A DNA stretch of 64,000 bases from Microcoleus sp. bin48.metabat.b7b8b9.023 (GTDB lineage: Bacteria > Cyanobacteriota > Cyanobacteriia > Cyanobacteriales > Microcoleaceae), in the NCBI RefSeq assembly GCF_013299185.1, contig NZ_JAAFKG010000010.1:61262-125261 (forward strand). Direction: 5' to 3'. Position 1 is the first letter of the stretch. The number at the start of each line of letters is the position of its first letter. The translations under genes were made by a program, and so were the position numbers. The notes beneath the pieces are model-generated. The model was not told where the DNA came from. It searched no databases and saw nothing but the letters and a program-made list of their open reading frames with translations. Below, in pieces: positions 35,024 through 44,001 of the stretch.

Positions 35024-35346
35024 CAGAAGAAACCATTTTTGAAGAAAGCAGCGGGAATGTATTTGCTGACCTTGGATTGGCAGATGCTGATGAACTTTTT
35101 GCGCGAGGTAAAATCGGAATTTACGTGCTTCGTCTGTTGAAAAATCGCAACTTGGAACAGCGTGAAATGAGCGAATTACTGGGCATTCCACAGCCAGAAG
35201 TCTCTCATTTAATGAACGGAGAGTTTCAGCGGTTCAGCGAAGGAAAACTACTGATTTTCCTGAAACGACTCGATACGGAAATCACCTTACATCTTCGCCC
35301 TCGTAATGCGGGAAATCAATCTGCTGAAACTGTGATATTGCTATAG
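35020..35346 (+). CDS. HigA-like XRE antitoxin
   Basis: 108 residues. The helix-turn-helix is LEQREMSELLGIPQPEVSHLM near residues 46-66, followed by LLIFLKRLDTEITLHLRP, typical of the HigA/XRE antitoxins paired with Gp49-type toxins. It neutralises the toxin and represses the operon. Coupled to the toxin by ATGA; a hairpin terminator follows at 35359. Confidence 0.9.
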   Translation: MTEETIFEESSGNVFADLGLADADELFARGKIGIYVLRLLKNRNLEQREMSELLGIPQPEVSHLMNGEFQRFSEGKLLIFLKRLDTEITLHLRPRNAGNQSAETVILL

Positions 35347-35358
35347 GACTTTGGGGAA

Positions 35359-35398
35359 CCGATCGCCTTTTTGAATTTTTTCGCAAAGGCGATCGGGA
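35359..35398 (+). terminator. Hairpin after the toxin-antitoxin pair
   Basis: CCGATCGCCTTT pairs with AAAGGCGATCGG across a T-rich loop, then GATTTCTAGCTTTT. It may also serve as a terminator for the short minus-strand frame opposite. Confidence 0.6.
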
Positions 35399-35417
35399 TT
35401 TCTAGCTTTTATCTATT

Positions 35418-35585
35418 TCACTCGTCTCTCTCATCTTTCTGCAAGGCTGTCAGGATTTGAAAGCACAGCTTGAGCAGAAACAGCAGCAATCCTGCGTGGG
35501 GATTGAGGCAAGTGGCAACGCCCACCACTGCAAACTCGGTTACTTTCAGCAGTTTCTTCTTATTTGAAATCTTCATCTTGGTCAT
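35418..35585 (-). CDS. Possible small hydrophobic protein, doubtful
   Basis: 55 residues from ATG 35583-35585 with a basic start (KISNKKKLLK), a hydrophobic core (EFAVVGVATCLNPHAGLLLF) and an acidic end. It could be a small membrane protein between the toxin-antitoxin pair and the NACHT gene. No family is recognised and the ribosome site is weak. Confidence 0.3.
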   Translation of the reverse strand: MTKMKISNKKKLLKVTEFAVVGVATCLNPHAGLLLFLLKLCFQILTALQKDERDE

Positions 35586-35725
35586 CTTTGTTGAAACTCT
35601 CAACAATCTGCCAAATGCAAGACAGGAGGCTGGTTTTAGATCCGATCGCCTAACGCTCAGGTTCTGTACAAGTTTGTCCAAGTTACGATCGCCTCGCTAT
35701 AATTGGAGAAACCTGAAACCACTAC

Positions 35726-38074
35726 ATGACGGAACCTAGCGGGCGATCTCTGAGACTATCGCCACCTCAACTCAAAAACGCGGACATCGCATTAGCAAAA
35801 TTTGGTAGCAAATCCGATTTGGCTGCTGAATTACAAATGTCGCGTAACACCATCAACAAATTTTTCAAAGGTGAAGCTGTTCAGCGCAAGCAGTTTCTTT
35901 GCATCTGCAAAAAGCTCAAACTGAAATGGGAACCCGACGATGAAAAGGTTCAGGACAAAGGTAAACCACCGAATTCACTGTCAGATCCGCCTGCGGAGAG
36001 CCTGAAAGATGATATTGATGTCTTAGTTCAGCAAGTACGATCGCGCCTTCACGATGACATCCAACGGTTGCACGGCACCATGCCACTTTGGGGGGTCGAT
36101 CGTTGGGTGCTGTTGGGTGAGTTGTTTGTGGATGTCAACATTCTGGAGGAACTCAGTAGTAGTCGTAAATCGGAATACGATGATTTGTGCGAAGATTTCA
36201 GGAAAAATCCCAGCCATCAAGGTTTCGATCGCATGGGCTTGGGCAAGGAACAGAAACGAGTGCCGGGGTTAGAAGTGCTGGCGAAGAATACAAACCTAAT
36301 GGTTGTGGGCAAACCGGGTTCGGGGAAAACCACGTATTTGCAACGAGTGGTGACGGAGTGCAATGCAGGGAATTTACAAGCGCACCGGATTCCGGTTTTG
36401 ATTAGGCTGCGGGATTTTGTCGAGGATGGGCGTGAGGTTGCCTATTCGCTAGAGCGTTATCTAAAGGAATGCTGGCGGTTATTGGATGCAGAAACTCAAT
36501 TGATATTCGATCGAGGTCGATCGCTGGTATTGCTGGATGGGTTGGATGAGGTGACGGGAGAAGATGGGAAGAACATCGCCAAGGAAATCAAGCGGTTTGC
36601 TCGTACTTATCCACAGGCGCAGGTAATTGTAACTTGTCGGACGCAGAGTCACGAATCGCAGTTTGAGCGGTTTGATTATGTGGAGGTAGCGGATTTTAAT
36701 GAGCCACAGGTGCGATCGTTTGCGGAACATTGGTTTAAGGCGGTAATGAGAGATGAGTCAGGAGGATTGCCGAAAGCGCGAGAGTTTTTAGAACAACTAT
36801 GTGTAGAGGCAAATAAGCCGATTCGGGAGTTAACGATTACGCCGATTTTGCTGAGTTTGACTTGTGCGGTGTTTCACCAGACGGGGAAGTTTTACTCGAA
36901 GCGTTCCAAGCTTTATGAAGAAGGGTTGGAGTTATTGCTAGAGCAGTGGGACAAGTCGCGGGAGATCGATCGGGATGAGATTTATCGTGATTTGTCGCTA
37001 GAGCGAAAGCTGGAGTTATTAAGCTTTCTGGCAGTGAAGAAGTTTGAGCAAGAGCAATATGTGTTGTTTAAGCAGGCAGAAATTGAGGGATATATTGCGG
37101 AGTTTTTGGGGATTGGGCAGCGGGATAGTCGGACAGTGTTGAGGGCAATGGAAGCGCAGCATGGGTTGTTAATTGAGAGGGCACAGAAGGTTTGGTCGTT
37201 TTCGCACCTTACTTTTCAAGAGTATTTGGTGGCGAAGTGGTTTTGCAGAATTCAGAAAGAATCTGGGTTCCTTAATAAGCTATTGACACATATAACAGAA
37301 AAACGGTGGCGAGAAGTTTTTTTGCTAACCACCAGCATGATGAAAGATGCAGATGCTTTTCTATACTTGATGAAAATAAAAGTTGACTCAGTTATAGATT
37401 CTGATTTAAAGCTACAACGATTTATTGGATGGGTGAATCAAAAATGTAGTACCATTCAAGCTAGACATAAGTCATCAGCAGTTCGTGCGTTCTACTTCGA
37501 TCTTGGCTGTGAATTTGACTTGAAAGAAAAAGATATTGCATTATATATTGAGCCGAACTTCTTCTCTGATCCTCAAATAGCAATCGACGATCGGAAAGTG
37601 TCTAAATTTTATTCTGAAACTGAATATACTTTTGCTCTTGAAGTGGCTCTTTGCAGCACTATTCGCTTTTATAGCTCATCCTTTCTTCAGCATCCTTCTA
37701 CTGGCAATCTCGACCTTGCCTTAAAACTTACTCCTGATTCTTCTCCATTAAAAAGAATACTTTGGAGATTCAAAGATAATTTACAGCGGTCTTATAAAAA
37801 TAAAGATCAATTTAGCGCATTGTGGATGGCTTATGGAATAGGATGGACGAAGGATCTGAGAGAGCTAATAATAAAACATCAGAATATTTGTCATGCTTGG
37901 GAATTCAGTAGTCAGCAAAAAGAGCTGTTGCATAAATATCATTATGTCAATATGTTGTTGCTAGAATGTCTCAACATTTGTACAGTCTGTAAAGATATAA
38001 AAAGAGAAATTGAGGAATCTTTGCTGTTACCGATCGCCGAAATCGAAAAACGCAAACGTGAAAAAGCCGAGTAG
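35726..38074 (+). CDS. HTH-NACHT ATPase (bacterial NLR-like)
   Basis: 782 residues. An N-terminal helix-turn-helix (SKSDLAAELQMSRNTINKFF, residues 29-48) is followed by a linker, then a NACHT domain: Walker A GKPGSGKTT at about 195-203, Walker B SLVLLDGLDEV at about 266-276 with the paired acidic residues of NACHT, and a sensor segment VIVTCRTQSHESQF. Helical NACHT subdomains (SHLTFQEYLVAKWF near 490) lead to an AT-rich C-terminal half (from about 37250) without recognisable repeats. Several bacterial NACHT proteins confer phage resistance; the ligand and effector output here are unknown. A terminator follows at once. It lies next to a toxin-antitoxin pair. Confidence 0.88.
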   Translation: MTEPSGRSLRLSPPQLKNADIALAKFGSKSDLAAELQMSRNTINKFFKGEAVQRKQFLCICKKLKLKWEPDDEKVQDKGKPPNSLSDPPAESLKDDIDVLVQQVRSRLHDDIQRLHGTMPLWGVDRWVLLGELFVDVNILEELSSSRKSEYDDLCEDFRKNPSHQGFDRMGLGKEQKRVPGLEVLAKNTNLMVVGKPGSGKTTYLQRVVTECNAGNLQAHRIPVLIRLRDFVEDGREVAYSLERYLKECWRLLDAETQLIFDRGRSLVLLDGLDEVTGEDGKNIAKEIKRFARTYPQAQVIVTCRTQSHESQFERFDYVEVADFNEPQVRSFAEHWFKAVMRDESGGLPKAREFLEQLCVEANKPIRELTITPILLSLTCAVFHQTGKFYSKRSKLYEEGLELLLEQWDKSREIDRDEIYRDLSLERKLELLSFLAVKKFEQEQYVLFKQAEIEGYIAEFLGIGQRDSRTVLRAMEAQHGLLIERAQKVWSFSHLTFQEYLVAKWFCRIQKESGFLNKLLTHITEKRWREVFLLTTSMMKDADAFLYLMKIKVDSVIDSDLKLQRFIGWVNQKCSTIQARHKSSAVRAFYFDLGCEFDLKEKDIALYIEPNFFSDPQIAIDDRKVSKFYSETEYTFALEVALCSTIRFYSSSFLQHPSTGNLDLALKLTPDSSPLKRILWRFKDNLQRSYKNKDQFSALWMAYGIGWTKDLRELIIKHQNICHAWEFSSQQKELLHKYHYVNMLLLECLNICTVCKDIKREIEESLLLPIAEIEKRKREKAE

Positions 38075-38109
38075 GGCGATTCCACTCAAACTATCGATCG
38101 CCCTTTTGT
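38074..38109 (+). terminator. Rho-independent-type terminator after the NACHT gene
   Basis: GGGCGAT (overlapping the TAG stop) pairs with ATCGCCC, followed by TTTTG. It ends transcription right at the end of the NACHT gene. Confidence 0.65.
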
Positions 38110-38147
38110 TACAATCACAGTAAGTCCCATCCTCACATTACCGAAGT

Positions 38148-38498
38148 ATGCAAATTATCCTAGAAGTCCCCGATCGCCTCGGCGAAAAACTACACGCATT
38201 GGGCGATCGCCTCCCAGAAGCCCTCGATCGCGCACTCCAGGAACTCATCTCCCCAGAAACCATCACCTACCAAGACGATCGCCAAATCGTCGAACTGCTT
38301 GCGAGTCAACCCAGCCCAGAAGTTATTCTCGCCATCCGCCCCACGCCTGCATTACAAGCCCGGATGAGCGAATTGCTCGATCGCAATAAATCGGGTACTC
38401 TCTCGCGATCGGAAGAAGTCGAACTCGATCGATATTTGCTCTTAGAACATTGGGTGCGCTTAGCCAAAGCTCACGCTTACAAACACTTGTCGATATAG
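38148..38498 (+). CDS. Small protein with antitoxin-like N terminus, unknown
   Basis: 116 residues. MQIILEVPDRLGEKLHAL resembles a short beta strand plus helix as in some antitoxin families, followed by a helical region (LPEALDRALQELI, MSELLDRNKSGTLSRSEEVELDRYLLLEHWVRL). The family is common in cyanobacteria next to toxin-like genes, though no PIN or other toxin gene follows here. Function not established. Confidence 0.6.
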   Translation: MQIILEVPDRLGEKLHALGDRLPEALDRALQELISPETITYQDDRQIVELLASQPSPEVILAIRPTPALQARMSELLDRNKSGTLSRSEEVELDRYLLLEHWVRLAKAHAYKHLSI

Positions 38499-38598
38499 AA
38501 AACATTGCTATTATTGATGCCATAACTCGATCGATACAAGATACCGGAAAAAAAACTTAAATATCTACCGATACTTTCGGCATCTCTTATCTAATTTC

Positions 38599-38628
38599 GG
38601 CAGGGTTTATTTAAATCAACCCTGCCTT
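38599..38628 (+). terminator. Hairpin between 38498 and glyQ
   Basis: GGCAGGGTT pairs with AACCCTGCC around TATTTAAATC, followed by TTCAGT. A plausible terminator for the preceding small gene. Confidence 0.55.
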
Positions 38629-38675
38629 CAGTATGCTTAAATAAGCTTAGACACTCACCAACCAGATTTAAACCA

Positions 38676-39554
38676 GTGAACTTTCAATCAGTCATTGCCA
38701 CCTTAAACAAATTCTGGAGCGATCGAGGATGCCTGATCGCCCAATCCTACGACACAGAAAAAGGGGCGGGAACCATGAATCCCCACACCTTTCTCAGGGC
38801 GATCGGGCCGGAACCTTGGTCAGTCGCTTACGTCGAACCCTGTCGCCGCCCCACCGACGGACGTTACGGCGAAAATCCGAATCGATTTCAACATTACTAT
38901 CAATATCAAGTTCTAATTAAGCCATCTCCTCCTAATATCCAAGAAATCTATTTAGACTCGCTGAGAGCTTTGGGAATTAAACCAGAAGACCACGACATTC
39001 GCTTCGTAGAAGATAACTGGGAAGCGCCCACATTAGGTGCTTGGGGCGTTGGTTGGGAAGTTTGGCTTGATGGGATGGAAATTACCCAATTTACCTATTT
39101 TCAACAGTGCGGTGGCATTGATTGTCGCCCGGTTTCGATTGAGATTACCTACGGGCTAGAACGCCTCGCAATGTATCTCCAAGAAGTTGATGCGATGACT
39201 AAAATTCAGTGGAAAGATGGCGTCACTTACGGCGATGTTCACCTGCAAGGGGAAATAGAACAGTGTACTTATAACTTTGAAGCTTCTAATCCTGAATTGC
39301 TGTTTACGCTGTTTGGATTGTACGAGCAAGAGGCGGAACAATTGACTAAGAAAGGATTGGTTCTGCCGAGTCTTGATTATGTGTTAAAATGTTCCCATAC
39401 TTTCAATTTGCTGGATGCTAGAGGTGTGATTTCGGTGACGGAAAGAACTCGCTACATTACCAAGATTCGGAATTTGGCGCGGCGGGTGGCTCAGCTTTAT
39501 TTGGAACAGCGCGAACAGTTGGGTTTTCCATTGGAAAAAGCTGTGAAGGTTTGA
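38676..39554 (+). CDS. glyQ: Glycyl-tRNA synthetase alpha subunit
   Basis: 292 residues from GTG 38676. The family start [19 protein letters not shown] matches exactly, as do [36 protein letters not shown] and [16 protein letters not shown]. It is the catalytic alpha chain of the two-subunit alpha2-beta2 glycyl-tRNA synthetase; glyS is not in this window, as is usual in cyanobacteria where the genes are apart. Length is normal. GTG start is the only one consistent with the family N terminus. Confidence 0.97.
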   Translation: MNFQSVIATLNKFWSDRGCLIAQSYDTEKGAGTMNPHTFLRAIGPEPWSVAYVEPCRRPTDGRYGENPNRFQHYYQYQVLIKPSPPNIQEIYLDSLRALGIKPEDHDIRFVEDNWEAPTLGAWGVGWEVWLDGMEITQFTYFQQCGGIDCRPVSIEITYGLERLAMYLQEVDAMTKIQWKDGVTYGDVHLQGEIEQCTYNFEASNPELLFTLFGLYEQEAEQLTKKGLVLPSLDYVLKCSHTFNLLDARGVISVTERTRYITKIRNLARRVAQLYLEQREQLGFPLEKAVKV

Positions 39555-39571
39555 GTTTGAATTTGATTGTG

Positions 39572-39622
39572 GGGCGGGCATCTTGCCTGCTTTAAGAACG
39601 GGCAAGATGCCCGTTCCACAAA
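39572..39622. repeat. GGGGCGGGCATCTTGCC inverted repeat
   Basis: GGGGCGGGCATCTTGCC pairs with GGGCAAGATGCCCG around a short loop. It is a dispersed cyanobacterial hairpin, positioned as a terminator for glyQ. Confidence 0.7.
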
Positions 39623-39647
39623 GAATGTGATAATTTTAATTAATTAA

Positions 39648-40415
39648 ATGCTTAATTATTCTGAAAATCCTACGGAAACCACTCCTCAATTGCGAGTTGA
39701 TAATGTAAGTTTGAAAACTCCGATCGCCTCTAGCTACTTATTGGACAATATCTCGTTTGAGGTACAAAAGGGCGATCGCGTGGCAATTGTCGGCCCTTCG
39801 GGGGCTGGGAAGACTACCCTGTTGCGGTTGTTAAACCGACTCAGCAGCCCCACAAGTGGCTCGATTTATCTGGAAAATACAGATTACCGGCAAATTGGGG
39901 CGATCGAACTACGGCGACAAATTACCCTGATTCTACAGGAATCGAAGCTGTTGGGGATGTCGGTGCGGGAAGCTTTGGCTTATCCTTTGAAGCTGCGGGG
40001 TGTGAGTGCATCAAACATTGCTGAGAGAATTAGCGGGGCGATCGCACAACTGCGGATACCCCAAGAATTACTCGATCGCACGGAATTGCAGCTTTCTACT
40101 GGCCAAAAGCAGTTAGTGGCGATCGCCCGAGGCATAATTCTACAACCAAAAATCTTGCTTTTAGACGAACCAACATCCGCCCTAGATGTAGGAAAAGCCG
40201 CCAATCTTTTGGAAGTATTGACACAGCTAACTAACGGCAAAACTACAATTTTAATGGTCAATCACCAATTAGAATTATCCGAGCAATTTAGCACCAGAAT
40301 TTTGCATTTACAGCGCGGAAAACTCATCGACGACTTGCCATCTAATCAAATAGATTGGGCGCAACTACGACAAAATTTAATCCAAGCAGAAGCAGAAGCC
40401 CAACAAGAATGGTGA
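39648..40415 (+). CDS. ABC transporter ATP-binding protein
   Basis: 255 residues with a complete ABC ATPase: Walker A GPSGAGKTT near residue 50, Q loop ILQES, signature LSTGQKQLVAIARG (LSTGQ rather than LSGGQ), Walker B KILLLDEPTSALD and switch His in VNHQLEL. The layout is similar to FetA/YbbL-type ATPases, but no permease gene is adjacent, so substrate and direction are unknown. The N-terminal 10 residues are extra. Convergent with the DHA2 exporter gene. Confidence 0.85.
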   Translation: MLNYSENPTETTPQLRVDNVSLKTPIASSYLLDNISFEVQKGDRVAIVGPSGAGKTTLLRLLNRLSSPTSGSIYLENTDYRQIGAIELRRQITLILQESKLLGMSVREALAYPLKLRGVSASNIAERISGAIAQLRIPQELLDRTELQLSTGQKQLVAIARGIILQPKILLLDEPTSALDVGKAANLLEVLTQLTNGKTTILMVNHQLELSEQFSTRILHLQRGKLIDDLPSNQIDWAQLRQNLIQAEAEAQQEW

Positions 40416-40438
40416 ATAAATTAAAAAACATTTCTTGA

Positions 40439-40625
40439 GGTACGTTGTTGCGCTTCAGCGCTTTTTTATATAGAAGAAAGCGCTGAATCTCAATGAGCTC
40501 CCCCACCACCAGCACCCAGTTTCACCTCTTCAGGTACGTTGTTGCGCTTCAGCGCTTTTTTATATAGAAGAAAGCGCTGAATCTCAATGAGCACCGCCAC
40601 CACCAGCACCCGGTTTTACCTTTTG
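40439..40625. repeat. 94-bp tandem repeat including the 3' end of the DHA2 exporter gene
   Basis: Unit 1 at 40439-40532 and unit 2 from 40533. Each has a GCGCTTCAGCGCTT/AGCGCTGA hairpin followed by the exporter tail GAGGGGAH-stop (minus strand). The outer copy of the tail differs from the real one mainly at third codon positions (valine GTG for GTA, glycines GGG and GGA), and reads EVKLGAGGGGAH instead of KVKPGAGGGGAH. Confidence 0.85.
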
Positions 40626-42167
40626 AAAGCCCAAAATCGCAATTCCACTTAACAACAAAGCAATTCCCACAAAGTAAAAACAATCATTAAAAGCCATCAC
40701 ATAAGCTTCCCGACGAACCAAACCATCAATCGCCTTAATTGCCTGTTCTTTCGCCACACTCAAATCAGCACCGCGACTCACAAAATACTGAGTCATTTGA
40801 TTGAGTCTTTCCTGCGTTGCTGGATTGTACAACGAAACAGATTCCCCCAAGCGATTTGAGTGAAATTGCTCGCGCTGCGTCACCAAAGTTGCTAGCGCCG
40901 CAATCCCCATCGAACCTCCCATATTTCTCATCATATTAAACAAACCCGAAGCTGAACCAGCCTCGTGTTTCTCCATACCAGCAGTGGCAATAGTTGACAG
41001 CGGTATCATAATTAAAGGCTGCCCCAAAGCGCGCACTAATTGCGACCAACGCAACTGATCGATACCCGTTTGATTAGTCATGCTAGCATTCATAAAACAA
41101 CTCACTGCAAACAAACTCACACCGATCGCAATTAGCAACCGCATATCGATTCGCTGCATCAATTTCGGTACCACCGGCACGATGAATAACTGCGGTACTC
41201 CCGCCCACATAATTACCTCGCCAATTTGCATGGCATTGTACTGCTGGATCTGACCTAAATACAGTGGTAGAATGAACACCGAACCGTACAATCCTACACC
41301 TAACGAAACATTGACAATAGTTGCTAAGGCGAAATTGCGGCGAGTTAGCAGTCGTAGATTAATAAACGGGTTTTTTCGAGTTAGTTCAATCCAGAAAAAA
41401 GCGCCGAGAAATATAGCAGCAACTATGCTTAAACGCACAATAAAATCCGAACTAAACCAGTCTTTGCGGCTGCCTTCTTCTAACACAACTTGCAGGGAAC
41501 CCAGGCCGATCGCCATTGAGGCAATTCCCCACCAGTCGCCCCCTTTGAGCAATTCCAGCCGCAACGGTGCAGGGGCGACGGCATACCACACAGCAGCTAG
41601 CAGCATCAGCCCCGGCAACAAGTTCAAATAAAAGACATATTGCCAGCCGTAATTCTCCGTCAGCCAACCTCCCAATGTCGGGCCGATGGATGGTGCAAAA
41701 GTCGCTGTCAGGGCAAACATCGCCATACCAATCGGCTGCTTTTTGGGCGGCAAATTGGTCAGCAGAAACGTAAAAGCCATCGGAATTAAAATCCCACCGC
41801 TCAATCCTTGTAATGCCCTAAATACAATCATTGAATTCAAATTCCACGCCCAAGCGCAGCACATGGAAAAGAAGACAAAGAATGCGGCATTTACCAAGAT
41901 GTAGCGGCGCACTGAGAATACCTGCGACAGCCAACCTGTAATCGGAATGACGACTATTTCTGCGACTAGATAGGCGGTGGAAATCCAAGAGCCTTCTTCT
42001 AAGGTTGCGCCTAATGCTGCTTGGATATCTCGGAGAGAAGCGTTGGTGATTTGGATGTCCAAAACTGCCATGAATGCGCCGAGGATTGTTCCCATGACGC
42101 CGATCCAGGTTTTTAAGGGAACGCGATCGTCGCTCTGCTGTTGGGGAATTGCACTGGTATTTGCCAT
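40584..42167 (-). CDS. DHA2 family MFS drug exporter (EmrB/QacA type)
   Basis: 527 residues, 14 membrane helices by hydropathy. Motif A-like LSQVFSVRRYILV, motif C region FAPSIGPTLGGWL, and VLDIQITNASLRDIQAALG at helix 1 are characteristic of DHA2 (EmrB) proteins. No adaptor (EmrA/HlyD) gene is adjacent. It uses the proton gradient to export drugs or lipophilic compounds across the plasma membrane. The C-terminal tail GAGGGGAH is duplicated downstream in the repeat. Head-to-head with nothing; its neighbour at 42382 is a second MFS gene on the same strand, 215 bp upstream. Confidence 0.92.
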   Translation of the reverse strand: MANTSAIPQQQSDDRVPLKTWIGVMGTILGAFMAVLDIQITNASLRDIQAALGATLEEGSWISTAYLVAEIVVIPITGWLSQVFSVRRYILVNAAFFVFFSMCCAWAWNLNSMIVFRALQGLSGGILIPMAFTFLLTNLPPKKQPIGMAMFALTATFAPSIGPTLGGWLTENYGWQYVFYLNLLPGLMLLAAVWYAVAPAPLRLELLKGGDWWGIASMAIGLGSLQVVLEEGSRKDWFSSDFIVRLSIVAAIFLGAFFWIELTRKNPFINLRLLTRRNFALATIVNVSLGVGLYGSVFILPLYLGQIQQYNAMQIGEVIMWAGVPQLFIVPVVPKLMQRIDMRLLIAIGVSLFAVSCFMNASMTNQTGIDQLRWSQLVRALGQPLIMIPLSTIATAGMEKHEAGSASGLFNMMRNMGGSMGIAALATLVTQREQFHSNRLGESVSLYNPATQERLNQMTQYFVSRGADLSVAKEQAIKAIDGLVRREAYVMAFNDCFYFVGIALLLSGIAILGFQKVKPGAGGGGAH

Positions 42168-42187
42168 TGGTTTTACCTCTGGTGTAA

Positions 42188-42411
42188 TGAATTTGGATTT
42201 TTTAACCGCAGAGGGCGCAGAGGGCGCGGAGTAAGAGAGAGAAAGATGGTATTTTACAAGTTGTTTGGGAATTTATGCCTTTTTTTTGAATTTGGATTTT
42301 TTAACCGCAGAGGGCGCAGAGGGCGCAGAGTAAGAGAGGGTTTGAGAGGGTTTGAAAGCAAGAGGGTATTTTACAAGTTGTTTAGGAAATTATGCCCATT
42401 TTTTGATAGAT
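42188..42411. repeat. About 100-bp tandem duplication including the 3' end of the second MFS gene
   Basis: TTTGGATTTTTTAACCGCAG with GGGCGCAGAG repeats occurs at 42191 and 42291. Both copies end in the sequence around TTTTACAAGTTGTTTAGG plus AAATTATGCC, which in the right copy is the coding end (KMGIIS-stop) of the gene at 42382. The left copy carries the tail with a few changes (GGGAATTTATGCC). The second unit has an extra GAGGGTTTGA block. Confidence 0.75.
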
Positions 42412-43650
42412 TGGGATAACTAAATGTTTTAATGCGGGCAGTTGTTTGGTGAATATTGCTGAACCTAAAATACAAATTATACCACCAAGTATGACTGTAT
42501 TGGGAGAGCCGATATAATTGGCAAGTCCACCAGCTACTAAGTTGCCAAACGGTGTGACTCCAAAAAATGCCATCGTGTAAATACTCATGACTCTGCCGCG
42601 TTTGTCGTCTTCTACTATTGTTTGCAAAAATGTGTTTCCTCCGGCAAATTGGATGATGAAACCAAATCCTACAAACAACATCATGATTAATGACAGCCAC
42701 AAGATGCGGGACAAACCAAAACCAATCAGTCCAACTCCCATGATTGCTGGGGAAATTGCAATCAGTTTGCCGATGCCGACGACACTTTTGCGTCCGATTA
42801 AATAAATCGCGCCTGCAAATGCTCCAACTCCAGAAGCTGCCATCAAAAATCCGAGGGTTTGCGGGCCGCCGTTGAGAATTTTTGTGGCAAAAATTGGCAC
42901 TAATACTGTGTGCGACATTCCGGCGAAGCTGACTAATGCTAATAGCAGTAAGATGGCTCTAATCGGGGGAAATCCGAAGGCATAATCGAATCCTTCTTTT
43001 AGTCTTTGTAAGGGTTTGGTATTGGTTGCTGCTATTTTACGGGGTTTGATCTGCATTGCTAATAAGCCTGCAATGACAGCGATGTAGCTGATTCCGTCCA
43101 GGAGAAAACAATAACTCGGGCCGACTGTACCTATCACTAATCCGGCAATTGCTGGGCCGATGAGTCGGGCTCCGTTGAACATGGAAGCGTTGAGGGCGAT
43201 CGCATTTGCTAAGTCTTCTTTCTTTTCTACGAGTTCGGGGACAAATGCTTGCCGTGCGGGCGCGTCAAAGGCGTTAATTGCCCCTTGACACAAACTCAGT
43301 ACAATTATCTGCCAAATGTTGATGACTCCTGTTAGCGCTAAAAATGCTAGGGCTAAGGATTGAACCATCGCTAAGATTTGAGTGGCAATTATCACTCGGT
43401 GCCGATTCCAGCGATCGATTAAAACTCCGGCAAAAGGCAGTAAGATTAATGTGGGAATTTGACTGGTAAATCCGACTACGCCTAGCATCCAAGGTGAATC
43501 GCTTAAATTGTAGACTAGCCACACTGTCGCAACTTGGGTCATCCAACTGCCAATCAGCGAGATGCCTTGTCCCGCAAAAAACAGGCGGTAATTGTGCGAT
43601 CGCAGTGCTGGCGGAAGTTTGATTTTTTTGATTTTTGCTTGTAAATTCAT
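42382..43650 (-). CDS. MFS transporter (MFS_3/EntS-like exporter)
   Basis: 422 residues, 12 helices expected. Starts MNLQAKIKKIKLPPALRSHN, then NYRLFFAGQGISLIGSWMTQ (first helix of EntS-type proteins) and motif A-like GVLIDRWNRHRVII; QGAINAFDAPARQAFVPELV and ASMFNGARLIGPAIAGL are typical of this branch. Members export siderophores or other secondary metabolites; substrate is not evident. Its 3' end is duplicated in the adjacent repeat. Same strand as the DHA2 gene but separated by repeats. Confidence 0.9.
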   Translation of the reverse strand: MNLQAKIKKIKLPPALRSHNYRLFFAGQGISLIGSWMTQVATVWLVYNLSDSPWMLGVVGFTSQIPTLILLPFAGVLIDRWNRHRVIIATQILAMVQSLALAFLALTGVINIWQIIVLSLCQGAINAFDAPARQAFVPELVEKKEDLANAIALNASMFNGARLIGPAIAGLVIGTVGPSYCFLLDGISYIAVIAGLLAMQIKPRKIAATNTKPLQRLKEGFDYAFGFPPIRAILLLLALVSFAGMSHTVLVPIFATKILNGGPQTLGFLMAASGVGAFAGAIYLIGRKSVVGIGKLIAISPAIMGVGLIGFGLSRILWLSLIMMLFVGFGFIIQFAGGNTFLQTIVEDDKRGRVMSIYTMAFFGVTPFGNLVAGGLANYIGSPNTVILGGIICILGSAIFTKQLPALKHLVIPIYQKMGIIS

Positions 43651-43820
43651 GTATCAGTTTCGTCAATATTTTTTATAGTAGCGCCCCGGGGCATACGTCT
43701 AATTAGTTAGGGGCAACCATCGGGGAATTACCATAGACTTATTTTACGAATCAAATACAATTGCGGTATGAGCCTCTGGTTCGATTTTTTGAGCATTCAG
43801 GCTTTATGCACTCCTGGCAA

Positions 43821-43887
43821 AGAAACCGGGTTTTTTGCCTGTTTTAGGGCTGCAACCGAGTATTTTGGAGAAAAAACCCGGTTTCTC
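43821..43887. repeat. AGAAACCGGGTTTTTT inverted repeat (copy 2)
   Basis: AGAAACCGGGTTTTTTG then AAAAAACCCGGTTTCT. Lies in the 350-bp gap between the second MFS gene and the DUF2808 gene, which otherwise shows nothing coding. Confidence 0.85.
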
Positions 43888-44001
43888 GCCGTGGGTGCGA
43901 TCGCGAACTATCTCATTATTTTTTTCCATATCAAAAAGATCGCCACAGTTAAATTTTTCTGTCGCGATCGCCACTCTTGCTAAAATTTGCTTCCCCAAAC
44001 C

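Noticed and set aside
39566..39622. tRNA-like hairpin cluster after glyQ
   Set aside because: No acceptor, D or T arm pattern and no TTCGA loop; it is a dispersed palindrome. No tRNA was found elsewhere in the window.
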